A stretch of 38,108 nt of DNA from Myxococcales bacterium (GTDB lineage Bacteria; Myxococcota_A; Polyangia; Polyangiales; Polyangiaceae). Position 1 is the first letter of the stretch, and each line of letters starts with the position of its first letter. Location: positions 1-38,108 of the forward strand of contig JAJYCT010000008.1 in NCBI GenBank assembly GCA_021778125.1, given 5' to 3'. The translations under genes and the position numbers were made by a program. Below the pieces are notes generated by a model. That model had not been told where the DNA came from and searched no databases. It saw only the letters and a program-made list of their open reading frames with translations. Below, piece after piece: positions 25,301 through 36,659 of the stretch.

Positions 25301-28300
25301 CCTCCCGGTGCGCCTGCGCGCCGTCGGGCTCGATCCCCTGTCGCCCGCGACACACGACGCCGCCCTGACCCTCGCGAGGGCCGTCGGCCGCGTCGAGAGC
25401 TACGCGCAGCACGTCCGCGACCTCGCCGAGCGCGCCGCGGAGCAGGGCGACCGGGCGCTGGCCAGCGCGCTCCTCGTCCGTCTCGGCGCCGTCGCGCGGA
25501 GCGACCTTCACGACGATCGTGCCGCGGCTGCCTACTACGAGCGAGCCCTGGAGCTCGGTCACAGCTCGTCCGACGTCCTGCGCGCGCTCGACGGTGTGTA
25601 CGAGACACTCGGTGACTTCGACAAGCAGGCTCGGATCCTCGCCCTGCGAGCCGAGCTCGACGCCGTCGAGAGCGGACCCCGCGCGGCGGGCGATGCCACC
25701 TACCGCCTCGCAGCCCTGCGTCTCGCGTCGACGGGCGGGTGCGACGAGGGCGTCGCGCTCCTGCGCAGGGCGCTGGAGATGGATCCGGACCTCGATCGCG
25801 CGGAGCAGATCGCGCGAGCGGCGCTCGAGCGGCACGCCTCGCACGGCCCGTTGCTCGACCTGTACGAGCACATCGGGCGCCAGCCGGGCCACGAGCGCGC
25901 ACTCGTGGACGCGCTGCGCCTGCGCGCGCGTCTGCCCGGGGCCGAGGGCGTGGCGGTGCGCGCCGCCGTCGAGGCTGCGCTCGGGCTCGGGGACACCGCC
26001 CTCGCGGAGTCGCTCCTCGAGGAGACGGTCCGCGCGGCTGCCGGCGCCGCGCTGAACGTGACGGACCTCGCGTGGGCGCTGGACACCCTCGCGGGCCTCA
26101 AGCGGGCGGCCGGGGACCTGCGGCGCGCCGTCGAGCTCAAGACGTCGGCCGCGCGGATCGCCGATCCCGACGTGGCACGCAAGCTCCAGTTCGAGGTGGC
26201 GCGGCTCGCCGCCGAGGACCTGCAGGATCTCGACCTGGCCGCCGAGACGTACGCTTCGCTGCACCAGCACGACCCGGCGGACCGCGAGGCCTGGGAGCCG
26301 CTGGCCTCGGTCTACCGGCGCCGCGGCGATCTTCGGAGGCTGACCGACCTGCTCGCGGTCGTCGTGGACTTCGTCGACGACACGGCCGAGCGGGGGCGGC
26401 TGCGCCTGGAGCGCGTCCGCGCGATGGTGGAGGGGCTCGGTCTGAGCGAAGCGGAGGCCGTGCCCTTGCTGCGCGAGATCGTCGACGAGGATCCGAGCCA
26501 GGTGGACGCTGCGCTCATGCTCGCGGGGATTCTGGAGCGGAGCGGAGAGCGCGACGAGCTGGCGAGCCTGCTGTCGCGCCAGCTCGACGCCGCGAAGGAT
26601 CGCAGCGACGCCGCGTCCGTCGCGTCGCTCTCGCTGCGGCTTGGAGCGCTGCTCGAGGGGTCCGACCGGCTGCAGGCGCGCGACGTCTACTACGCAGGGC
26701 TCGACTGGGAGCCCCGGAGCCAGGCGCTGCTCGACGCCCTCACGCGCCTTCTGGGCGACGAGGGGGATCCGGCCGAACGAGCCGACCTGCTGGAGCGGCG
26801 CCTTGCGCTGGAGACGGGGCCCCAGGCGGAAGCGGTCGCACAGGAGCTGGCCCGGGCCCGCACGGCGCTGGGCGACGAGGCCGGCGCCGAGCGCGCCCTC
26901 GAGCTCGGCGTGCGCGCCCACCCGGGCGGCGCGGCGCTCAAGGAGACGCTGGAGCAGGCCTACCGGGAGCGAAGCGACTGGCGCAAGCTCGCCGATCTGT
27001 GGGTCGTCGACGCCGCCTCGAAGACCGACGTCAGCGCGCGCGTCACACGCCTGCGTGAAGCGGCGGCGCTGAGGCTGGACACGCTGAACGAGCCGGCCGG
27101 CGCCGCAGAGGCCCTTGCGCTCGCGCACGAGGCGAAGCCGGACGACGCCGACGTGCTGCAGGCCCTGGTGCACAGCCTGCTCGCGGCCGACGACCTGATC
27201 CGCGCGCAGCAGGTCCTCACCCGGGCCATCGACCTGGGGGCGACGAGCGAGTCGACCCGTGCGGCGCTTCTCGCGGCGCGGGGGGACGTGCGCGCGAGGA
27301 CGGGGGACGCCGCGGGGGCGCTCGAGGATCTCGAGGCTGCATTCGAGATCGACCGCGCCACCTACGCCGCTCCGCTCGCGGCACGGCTGGAGGCCTCGAG
27401 GGCCGCCGCGCAGGCGGCGGGCGATCCGGCCGGAGAGCGGCTCGTGCAGCTCCGCGCCGCGCAGGTGCTCCCGTACGCGGGCCAGGTCGAGGAGGCCCGA
27501 TCGGTGCTCGCGGCGCTCGTGCGCGCCGATGCGCGGGATGGCGATGCGCTTCGCACGCTTGCGAGCCTCGAGGCGGCGCTGGAGCACTGGGACGCGGCGA
27601 GCGCGGCGCTCCGTCGCCTCGTCCCCCTCGAGGAGGGCGAGGCCATCGTGGGTACGGCGGTGCGGCTCGCTGACGTCTGCGAGCGGGCGGGTCGGCCGGG
27701 CGACGCCCGCGGTGCGCTCGAGCGAGCGAGGGGCACGGCACCCAGGGACGCGACGGTGCGCGAGAGGCTCGAGCGCGTGTACGAGCTGACGGGGGCCTGG
27801 CAGGAGCTAGCGGACCTGGCGCTCGCAGGCGCTGGCGCGGGCGGCGACGTCGCAGAGCGCTTCGCGGCGCTCGTTCGCGCCGGGTCGATCCTGCTGGAGC
27901 GTGCCGGAGATGGCGACGCCGCCCTGGCGCTCCTGGGCGAGGCCCACGCGCTGCGGCCGAACGACGCGCAGTGCGTCGCGCTGCTGGCGGATGCCTACAC
28001 GACGACCGGACAGGGCCGGGAGGCCGTGGCGCTCCTCGAGCAGGCACTCGCCCCCTACCGCGGAAAGCGGGCACGCGAGGCCGCACCGCTGTACGTGCGG
28101 CTCGCGCGCGCCGCGCGGTACGCCGGCGACGAGGCAGGCGAGGTCCGGTCGCTCGCCCAGGCGCTCGACTGCGACTCACAGAACCCAGAGGTCTGCGCGG
28201 ACGTCGCCCTTCGCGCCGTCGAGCTCGACCAGCTCGAACTCGCCAATCGCGCGCTCCGGGCGATCACGCTGCTCAAGACCCCCGGGCCGATGAGCAGGGC

Positions 28301-28448
28301 GCTCGCCTACCAGTACATGGGGGAGCTGGCGCGACGTCAGGGCGATCCGAAGCGCGCGCTCATGCTCCTCAAGCGGGCCCTGACCGAGGACCCGACGCTC
28401 GAGGGGGCCCGGGCCCTCATCGAAGGCCTCGAGCGCGGTGGCCAGTAA
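16353..28448 (+). CDS. Giant tetratricopeptide-repeat protein, 4,031 residues
   Basis: A single unbroken frame of 12,096 bases, a third of the window, encodes one protein made almost entirely of TPR helix hairpins. The repeating module is about 70-85 residues (two TPRs) with a consensus like RxxLLxRLGxLxxxRLGD, GAlxAYexALaLDP, then LYxxxGRWxeLaxLLE; early copies include GALEAYEQAVALDAADDELR and GATAAFEEALAFDATDKTAR. Some fifty modules would fit if the pattern holds throughout. A Pro/Ser/Arg/Lys-rich linker at about residues 1664-1694 (RRSTRPPSASEAPPPKSRRS) splits the solenoid into unequal arms. No signal peptide, lipobox, membrane helix or enzyme motif is visible, so a cytoplasmic scaffold is likely. 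Giant TPR proteins such as AgmK of Myxococcus gliding motility exist, but homology to it cannot be judged here. Neighbours (CLC upstream, a surface lipoprotein downstream) do not reveal its partner. Confidence 0.88.
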   Translation: MQQPPPRRGSGSLPQPFTFEAKLEDEEQLLEAVLATMARGPLPADVWEKLHAAGRRDERLAELAFAFESVSQGKRLKAAPPPVGAEFLFRAAIFFGDVFGDEMGAVTYLERALGLAPNHVEAFAKLEALLSGEGNTRKLAEAYATAAHHRPRGEQAPLLRRAAQLLADAGGADEKVIELAQQALRLEPGDEESRARLEALYLRTNRLRDVVRLLEQALTAEPPLQDDRRAALLARLIDLYADRLHEAERALPHVEALLALDPAHEEARKIAQKLLVTKGLAGRAAAALSKAFEASGTPQDVVRFLTIELESTRGPRRAQLLGRLGALKFERMGDEKGALEAYEQAVALDAADDELRARYVALAGKSGRWLDAAKALSRAIATLKEPASKHRATAQLGEVLVRAGDPKRARATLASVLAAEDAPADAVLGAARSLREILGSERDPKGLCDVLERLSSLEPDPELRRDVDEQLAAVATSAKDTARAIAAYERLLDTSARAKALAALAPLYEASGDPLKHAHLLEEQARDTGDAATARGLMLRAAEVRSRDTKDAAAAIASCQAIIERFGPAKDALALLLPLLEQQRQWAELAGAMAQEAGLATGPERAALMSRLGLLRLQRLRDAPGATAAFEEALAFDATDKTARATLEKLAAVGEHRLEAARVLEPIYRREDASGPLLKILEVKGALAADVEDRLAALREAADLAEASAVDPTRAVDVVGRALSEAVAADRPLGEWLERLDRVTRAGSDAKRRAAILGQAIGDREVTSADTGALVRRAAEAHAASGDAAAAIALLRRALAFEPQSAELLSRIDDLLRDQGTPRERVALYRAALASAEGPRRRELLHRVGGIERHDLGDLRAAIETFVTALADDPDDGDAYAALADLYAQTQRWADLCTLLEARVARTEGPAALDARAMLAEIAAGHGDEARAREQCARLLEDPRLSSDQLFAVERAADVLQDVDLTRAGLVRRIEVTGEPREQVALFERLGELDEARRGDPIGAIAAWKRGAALAEEIGDDEAARRLYGRAHRVAPDDLDVTGRLVALYERAGLWSDLPPLYGELAGASAARAERVDLLLRTARVLSERLGDATAAAREAGRAFELAPESAEVLAAFEALCVGAGAIDTFERSVDEGLGVLEASRTTDGDARARLLLARGRVLATDPSRADDASRAYRAVLSDARVVEPYRAQALSALEALVASDPEAPRRRADRRWILEWTAEHAPEEERVARLLDWARAEETTFADALRALSLHKRALALDPDSGEALDAVSRLTLATGDTDAALSALRARRDRAAGTGRVALELEIAQVLLSRTTRWQEALDALRAVLTESPGDPTARTLASQLLAHRATRADAIRMLEQACDAVDDEGVREQILGRLLDAPAEADEGDVRRTWFERLGELQRSRGDLESALGTSLRAARETPEALVVWDRVEELSRALGRPDDAASLYDEVLARALPASQALAIGERAVQFHEEWFDDSSRVVRILDRVLEIDPTADWAFDRLKLLLDAAERWDDLFALYDRALDHASGKQLVELLEEAAQTAKDFADRPDRAIEYLEQLHELKPGDPRLVNALERLYERQGRHRELVSLLTARLPSFKRDEARRARTRIAALWLDELGDAGQALDMVEPLLQQREEQADPEVFGLLERVLAASPPGLEARRSTRPPSASEAPPPKSRRSRKSEVPASARTSVRQRAAAWLREYYEAAGRDADLARMLLVELEVVRSAKDRGRRHMQIAALHEKVGDAASALEQVGSAVVLAPSDEAKRATLAELAERTARFERHADLLAAAADATDDAQVRATLTLQAAAIRADRVGDPAGAIALFASVLDMKSSDDQDARVAVRRLEPLLEAAGRDEERLAIIERAARVEETAEARRSALGRAARLAARRGQDARAIGLWEQCLDHAGDDMEALDGLVELLDRSAWHERLVEVLLQRATAAPEAERRRADRVRAAGLLGDALDRPDAAISTWREIEREFGEADDAALALATLLRATRRWSELAELLERSSRRTDDDGTRAELLRQLGDVQREQLDAAADAVTSYGRALAASPTNAGSRAGLLSLAAEGAHRAEAIRLLLGALRTCDDWRAILELTAHRLAAAVTDDERLAILGEASRLAEQRAGDPGLAFEASRRAFLLAPDRDVSAAEMARLAEAAGAWDSLASAYREAVAMVEATRAALAARFRALMGAVLDTRLGDPAAALDAYVRVVQEVADVAAGRATIDVAGRLARWDVVGSTLVRIVATRADARGELLDATEQAAEAHDAWDRAAAELAEAAVAARLDPASAHDIEARIAHWYRDRLRDSSGAEAAFLRALAHVPTDAMLLAELAELQRAHPGRPLVETLLRLSQVKGGDVALLREASEVARTAVGDASLARTILHDLLQLARDRWLGSAGVAGDPELAPVTEWAIETLAKLYEEDGDARAEVDTLVEGDALPFAPEIRWSMRRRAAWLSLDRLGDDERAVRLYLALLDDVPQDAEAVERVASVYVAHGRTADLLALRERQIATSTDVTQRLALRLEAARLLVSLGEPRAVDVLRANLAEDPRHEATVEALAGELESERRLPELRDLLADQAQQAETAGAPERGASLWAHAARVAASGLADPRAAESFHGRVVALVPSAASLDALARLTAARGDAMAAAEWLERLLAIQGPEAADETTIRLAVALERAGALERATDRLEQALSERPQAATLREHLSTLYREHQAWDRLARLVATSAEHAADKPERMARLLEAARLYTERCAQPDLAVPLLQQASDLSPEEPKVRLELAGALASARRFEEARTILQDMITAFGGRRPKERAPVHYQIARLELAMGNRARALVELDTATRVDPQDPEILRTLGQLARDDGQLDRAEKSYRALLAVLRRKDDSSQGQSVARSEVLLELSDIAKRQGEEERAREVLESALEASTKSDFEHGRLEAALRARGDHETLVRVLEAKLGRIGDAAGAVRALAELGDVLTDRLGRSAEALPVRLRAVGLDPLSPATHDAALTLARAVGRVESYAQHVRDLAERAAEQGDRALASALLVRLGAVARSDLHDDRAAAAYYERALELGHSSSDVLRALDGVYETLGDFDKQARILALRAELDAVESGPRAAGDATYRLAALRLASTGGCDEGVALLRRALEMDPDLDRAEQIARAALERHASHGPLLDLYEHIGRQPGHERALVDALRLRARLPGAEGVAVRAAVEAALGLGDTALAESLLEETVRAAAGAALNVTDLAWALDTLAGLKRAAGDLRRAVELKTSAARIADPDVARKLQFEVARLAAEDLQDLDLAAETYASLHQHDPADREAWEPLASVYRRRGDLRRLTDLLAVVVDFVDDTAERGRLRLERVRAMVEGLGLSEAEAVPLLREIVDEDPSQVDAALMLAGILERSGERDELASLLSRQLDAAKDRSDAASVASLSLRLGALLEGSDRLQARDVYYAGLDWEPRSQALLDALTRLLGDEGDPAERADLLERRLALETGPQAEAVAQELARARTALGDEAGAERALELGVRAHPGGAALKETLEQAYRERSDWRKLADLWVVDAASKTDVSARVTRLREAAALRLDTLNEPAGAAEALALAHEAKPDDADVLQALVHSLLAADDLIRAQQVLTRAIDLGATSESTRAALLAARGDVRARTGDAAGALEDLEAAFEIDRATYAAPLAARLEASRAAAQAAGDPAGERLVQLRAAQVLPYAGQVEEARSVLAALVRADARDGDALRTLASLEAALEHWDAASAALRRLVPLEEGEAIVGTAVRLADVCERAGRPGDARGALERARGTAPRDATVRERLERVYELTGAWQELADLALAGAGAGGDVAERFAALVRAGSILLERAGDGDAALALLGEAHALRPNDAQCVALLADAYTTTGQGREAVALLEQALAPYRGKRAREAAPLYVRLARAARYAGDEAGEVRSLAQALDCDSQNPEVCADVALRAVELDQLELANRALRAITLLKTPGPMSRALAYQYMGELARRQGDPKRALMLLKRALTEDPTLEGARALIEGLERGGQ

Positions 28449-28478
28449 GGCGGACGCCGGTCGCAGCCGCGAGGGAAG

Positions 28479-28494
28479 ATCTGCGGGTCGGACG
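28479..28494 (+). repeat. 16-bp repeat, copy 2 (ATCTGCGGGTCGGACG)
   Basis: Identical to 14277-14292 before the CLC gene. Here it ends 3 bases before the TAGGCT box of the EXORDIUM-like gene, while at the CLC gene it begins right after the TATGCT box, so its position relative to the promoter differs. Confidence 0.4.
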
Positions 28495-28497
28495 CCG

Positions 28498-28503
28498 TAG
28501 GCT
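28498..28503 (+). promoter_or_regulatory. Candidate -10 box TAGGCT, 6 bases before the ATG
   Basis: TAGGCT is followed by CGGGGG and the ATG at 28510. The 6-base spacing fits a leaderless transcript. The G-run could instead act as a weak, very close ribosome site if transcription starts further upstream. Confidence 0.35.
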
Positions 28504-28509
28504 CGGGGG

Positions 28510-30642
28510 ATGAGCTCCAGGTTCCTCGCGAGAGGTCTCCGTGCGGTCAGTCCCCTTGCCGTCGTTCTCGTGGCGACAGCCTGTACCGCATCGGGGAACT
28601 CTACCCCCGCGCCCGGTGCGGAGAGCACGCTGGCCGCGCGGCCCCTTCTGTCCCCGCACCTTTACCGCGGGATGCTGCGTCCCCCGTCGCGTGACCACGT
28701 GGCCGCGCCCAAGCTCCGCTTCCCCGGCGCGTCGTATCCGTCGCCGAGCGGGTGCGCCACGGCCCTCAGCTACTTCGGTGGCCCCATCATGGCGTCGCCG
28801 GTCGTGGTGCAGGTGAGCTGGGACAACCCGACGAGCAGCGTCGCCAGCTCCGTGGAGAGCTACCTCGGCACCTGGTGGCCGGCGATCCTGAGCTCCCAGG
28901 CGAACTACCTGTCCCTGCTCGAGGAGTACAGCACCACCGGCAAGGTCGGAACCGACGGGAACCCGGGCTCCAACCAGACGTTCACGGGCTCGGGGTCGTA
29001 CGCGGGGCTCTACAAGATCACGCCGTCGTCCGCGAACCAGGGGGCGACCGTCACCGACGCGGCCATCGGCGCGGAGCTCGTGGCGCAGATCCAGGCGGGC
29101 AACCTCCCCCGGCCCACGTTCGACGCGAGCGGGAACTGCAACACGATCTACATGATCGACTTCCCGCCCAACGTCACGGACATCCAGCTCTCGTTCGCGG
29201 GGTCGGTCAGCGACTCGTGCACGGCGTTCTGCGGCTACCACGCGGGCGTCGCGTGGGGCTCGGGGCAGTACCTCTACTACGGGGTCTACCCCGACATGAC
29301 GGCGGCCTGCACGTCGTGCGCCCCCGACGGCCTGAACCAGGACGTCGCCATGGTCCACTCGCACGAGCTGGGCGAGGCCATGACCGATCCGGAGGCGTTC
29401 GCGGAGCCGCTGACGAGCGCGTCGACCGACTTCATGCGCCCCGGCGGCTGGGACCAGATCGCCAGCGGCTGCGGCGAGATCGGCGACTCGTGCGCGTGGC
29501 CGTCGGCCATCCCGAGCGTCGCCGTCGGGGGGCAGAGCTATTACGTGCAGGGGCTGTTCGACAACGCCCGTGACGACTGCGAGACCAGCCCCGCAGCGAC
29601 GAACTGCACGACCAGCGCAACCTGCACCGATCCGATGCGCCCCGCGTGCACCGCGGGAACCTGCCAGGGCTGCGCCGTCGACGCCGACTGCGCGGGCAAC
29701 GCGAGCGGCGGCGCCTGCCAGCCGTCGGGCGCGTGCGGCCCGTGCTCCGCCACCAACCAGGCCGCGTGCACCGGGTCGACCCCCGCCTGCAACACGACGA
29801 CGGGCGTCTGCGTGGCGTGCGCCTCGAACGCCTATTGCTCCGGCGGGACGCCGATCTGCGACGTGTCGACGAGCACCTGCCGCGCGTGCCAGGCCGTGGA
29901 TTGCACCGGGGCGACCCCCGCGTGCGCGACGTCCGGCGCGAACGCCGGCCGGTGCGTCCCTTGCGTCTCGAGCACGCAGTGCGCTGCGCCGAGACCATAC
30001 TGCGACAGCGCGACCGACACGTGCGTCGGGTGCCTGACCTCCTCGGACTGCCCGGCGTCCGCGCCCGTCTGCGATTCGACGAGCCACTCCTGCCGCGGCT
30101 GCGCCTCCAGCGCGGACTGCGCGGGCGGGACGAATCGCGTGTGCGACGTGCCCACCGGAGCCTGCGTGGCCTGCGTGCAGAACACCGACTGCGCGAGTGG
30201 CGCGTGCGACACGACGACGCACACCTGCGTCCAGTGCGTCGACGACAAGGAGTGCATGAACCCGATGCCGGTGTGCAACACCGCGACGCACACGTGCGAG
30301 GCGTGCGGCTCGAGCACGCAGTGCGCCGGCAACTCGCAGGGCAGCACATGCACCAGCGGGTCGTGCACCACCGGGGGCGCGGCCGCCGACGGAGGCGCGA
30401 CGGGGAACGACGGCGGGGCGACGACCGGGGACGCCGGCGACGGCGCCGACGGCGGCGGCTCGGGGAGCAACTCGGACGGAGGTGGCTCGGATGGCGGTGG
30501 CAGCGTCGGTGGCAGCGGGGGAGCGGGCAGCGGTGGAGGTTGCGCGATGGCGCCCTCGGGCCCGCCGGGAGCCACTCTCCCCGGGCTCGCGGCCCTGCTG
30601 GGGCTCGTGAGTGTCCGGCGCCGGCGGACCGCGCGCCGCTGA
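28510..30642 (+). CDS. EXORDIUM/PHI-1-like lipoprotein with Cys repeats and MYXO-CTERM-like tail (paralogue of 6944-8944)
   Basis: This 710-residue protein has the same order of parts as the gene at 6944-8944. It has a lipoprotein signal (VVLVATAC, Cys25) and an EXORDIUM-like domain at about residues 80-350 with LSLLEEYSTTG, CTAFCGYH (237-244) and HSHELGEAMTDP (283-294; H283, H285, E286). About 11 Cys repeats (residues about 360-610; units such as SSDCPASAPVCDSTSHSC) and a Gly/Asp/Ser linker follow. The tail is GGGCAMAPSG, a hydrophobic helix and RRRRTARR. Conserved features across the two copies are the HSHE...TDP and CxxFCGxH motifs; overall sequence is quite diverged, so the duplication is old or the two were acquired separately. 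A surface-anchored protein with a possible metal site is inferred; no activity is known. It ends 3 bases from the converging gltD stop. Confidence 0.75.
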   Translation: MSSRFLARGLRAVSPLAVVLVATACTASGNSTPAPGAESTLAARPLLSPHLYRGMLRPPSRDHVAAPKLRFPGASYPSPSGCATALSYFGGPIMASPVVVQVSWDNPTSSVASSVESYLGTWWPAILSSQANYLSLLEEYSTTGKVGTDGNPGSNQTFTGSGSYAGLYKITPSSANQGATVTDAAIGAELVAQIQAGNLPRPTFDASGNCNTIYMIDFPPNVTDIQLSFAGSVSDSCTAFCGYHAGVAWGSGQYLYYGVYPDMTAACTSCAPDGLNQDVAMVHSHELGEAMTDPEAFAEPLTSASTDFMRPGGWDQIASGCGEIGDSCAWPSAIPSVAVGGQSYYVQGLFDNARDDCETSPAATNCTTSATCTDPMRPACTAGTCQGCAVDADCAGNASGGACQPSGACGPCSATNQAACTGSTPACNTTTGVCVACASNAYCSGGTPICDVSTSTCRACQAVDCTGATPACATSGANAGRCVPCVSSTQCAAPRPYCDSATDTCVGCLTSSDCPASAPVCDSTSHSCRGCASSADCAGGTNRVCDVPTGACVACVQNTDCASGACDTTTHTCVQCVDDKECMNPMPVCNTATHTCEACGSSTQCAGNSQGSTCTSGSCTTGGAAADGGATGNDGGATTGDAGDGADGGGSGSNSDGGGSDGGGSVGGSGGAGSGGGCAMAPSGPPGATLPGLAALLGLVSVRRRRTARR

Positions 30643-30645
30643 CCG

Positions 30646-32076
30646 TCAGCCGGCGGCAGCGCGCGCCAGCACCGGCCGCTGCAGCCACGCGTCCACGCCG
30701 GCGGCGATGCGACGCCCGTCGGCGATGGCCCACACGACCAGCGACTGTCCCCGCGCCGCGTCGCCCCCCGCGAACACGCCGGGGACGCTCGTGGCGCCGC
30801 TCGCGTCGGTGCGCACGTTGCCGCGCGCGTCGAGCGCCACGCCGAGCTGCTCCACGATGCCGCCACGCTCCGGGCCGACGAAGCCCATCGCCAGCAGGAC
30901 CAGCTCGCACGGGATCGACAGCTCGGTCCCCGGGATCGGCGTCACGGCGCCCTTCTCCACCTTCACGCGGATCGCCTCGAGGTGGGTCACCTGCCCGGCC
31001 GTCCCCCGGAGCGAGCGCGTCGACACGGCCCAGTCGCGGTCGCCCCCCTCTTCCTGGGAGCTCGACGTCCGCAGGACGAGCGGCCACTCGGGCCACGGGT
31101 TCGTCGGCAGGCGCACCAGCGCGGGCCGCGGCATCAGCTCCAGCTGCGTCACGCGGCTCGCCCCCTGCCGGAGCGCCGTGCCGACGCAGTCGGACCCCGT
31201 GTCGCCTCCCCCGATCACGACGACACGCTTGCCCCCGGCGAGGATGGCGCGCGCAGCGTCCTCGCCGTCACCCGCCACGCGGTGGTTCTGTTGCGCCAGA
31301 TACTCCATCGCGAAGTGCACGCCCCGCAGCTCGCGCCCGGGGATGGGCAGGTCGCGCGGCACGCGCGCGCCGAGGGCCAGCACGACGGCTTCGAACTCGT
31401 GCCGGAGTTGCTCCGCGCGCACGTCGAGCCCCACGACCGCGCCCACGCGAAACTCCACGCCCTCGGCGCGCATCTGCGCGAGGCGGGCGTCGAGGTGGCC
31501 CTTCTCGAGCTTGAAGTCCGGGATGCCGTAGCGGAGCAGCCCGCCCGGCCGGTCGTCGCGCTCGAACACGGTGACGTCGTGCCCCGCGCGCGCGAGCTGC
31601 TGGGCGGCGGCGAGCCCCGCGGGACCCGAGCCGATGACCGCGACGCGGCGCCCCGTACGCGCCTCGGCGCGCTCCGGCGCGAGCCCGGCCGAAAGGACGT
31701 GGTCCGCGATCGTCCGCTCGATCGCCTTGATGGTGACCGCCTCCTCGCGCATCGCCAGCACGCACGACGCCTCGCACGGCGCGGGGCACACGCGCCCGGT
31801 AACCTCGGGGAAGTTGTTCGTCTCGCGCAGCCGCAGCCCGGCCTCGTCGAGCTTGCCCTTGTGAACGAGGTCGTTCCACTCCGGGACGAGGTTCCCGAGC
31901 GGACAGCCCTGGTGGCAGAATGGGATGCCGCAGTCCATGCAGCGCGACGCCTGCGCGCGGGCGTCGCCCTCCGCGGCGGGGACCACGACCTCGCGCCAGT
32001 CGTGCACGCGCTCGCCTACGGGACGCTCGTCCTCGTCGGTGCGCGGGACATGAAGGAAGCCTCTCGGATCGCCCAT
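30646..32076 (-). CDS. gltD: Glutamate synthase small (beta) subunit
   Basis: This 476-residue flavoprotein subunit passes electrons from NAD(P)H through FAD and Fe-S clusters to the large subunit, for the conversion of 2-oxoglutarate and glutamine into two glutamates. The N-terminal Fe-S region has C46, C49, C54 and C58 (CMDCGIPFCHQGC) and C97, C101 and C105 (CPAPCEASC). The FAD fold follows with GSGPAG (149-154), then the NADPH fold with GGGDTG (289-294). A final GDAARG-type FAD motif is near the C-terminus (FAGGDAARGQSLVVWAI). The length is normal. The ATG at 32076 lies 6 bases after the gltB stop, so the pair is one operon with likely translational coupling. Confidence 0.96.
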   Translation of the reverse strand: MGDPRGFLHVPRTDEDERPVGERVHDWREVVVPAAEGDARAQASRCMDCGIPFCHQGCPLGNLVPEWNDLVHKGKLDEAGLRLRETNNFPEVTGRVCPAPCEASCVLAMREEAVTIKAIERTIADHVLSAGLAPERAEARTGRRVAVIGSGPAGLAAAQQLARAGHDVTVFERDDRPGGLLRYGIPDFKLEKGHLDARLAQMRAEGVEFRVGAVVGLDVRAEQLRHEFEAVVLALGARVPRDLPIPGRELRGVHFAMEYLAQQNHRVAGDGEDAARAILAGGKRVVVIGGGDTGSDCVGTALRQGASRVTQLELMPRPALVRLPTNPWPEWPLVLRTSSSQEEGGDRDWAVSTRSLRGTAGQVTHLEAIRVKVEKGAVTPIPGTELSIPCELVLLAMGFVGPERGGIVEQLGVALDARGNVRTDASGATSVPGVFAGGDAARGQSLVVWAIADGRRIAAGVDAWLQRPVLARAAAG

Positions 32077-32082
32077 GACGGT

Positions 32083-36579
<4,497 letters not shown>

Positions 36580-36659
36580 TGCGTCGAAGATTATGTCGCG
36601 GGTTGACGCAGCGCGCCAGGGGGGCGGGGAGGTGGTGCGGGCGACGCGGGCGTGAGGCG
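36580..36659 (-). promoter_or_regulatory. gltBD promoter region with CATAAT box (36590-36595)
   Basis: CATAAT on the minus strand (36595-36590) matches TATAAT in 5 of 6 positions, the best -10 in the window. It leaves only 10 bases to the gltB ATG, so the leader would be about 3-4 bases. No consensus -35 is seen 17 bases upstream, and no Shine-Dalgarno precedes the ATG. Confidence 0.45.

Noticed and set aside
16419-27587. A continuous antisense frame of 3,722 residues opposite the giant TPR gene
   Set aside because: It is the expected shadow of strong third-position GC bias: stop codons on this antisense frame need TTA, CTA or TCA codons in the sense gene, which are nearly absent. The translation is Arg/Gly/Leu-rich with no recognisable domain, while the sense frame shows clear TPRs.
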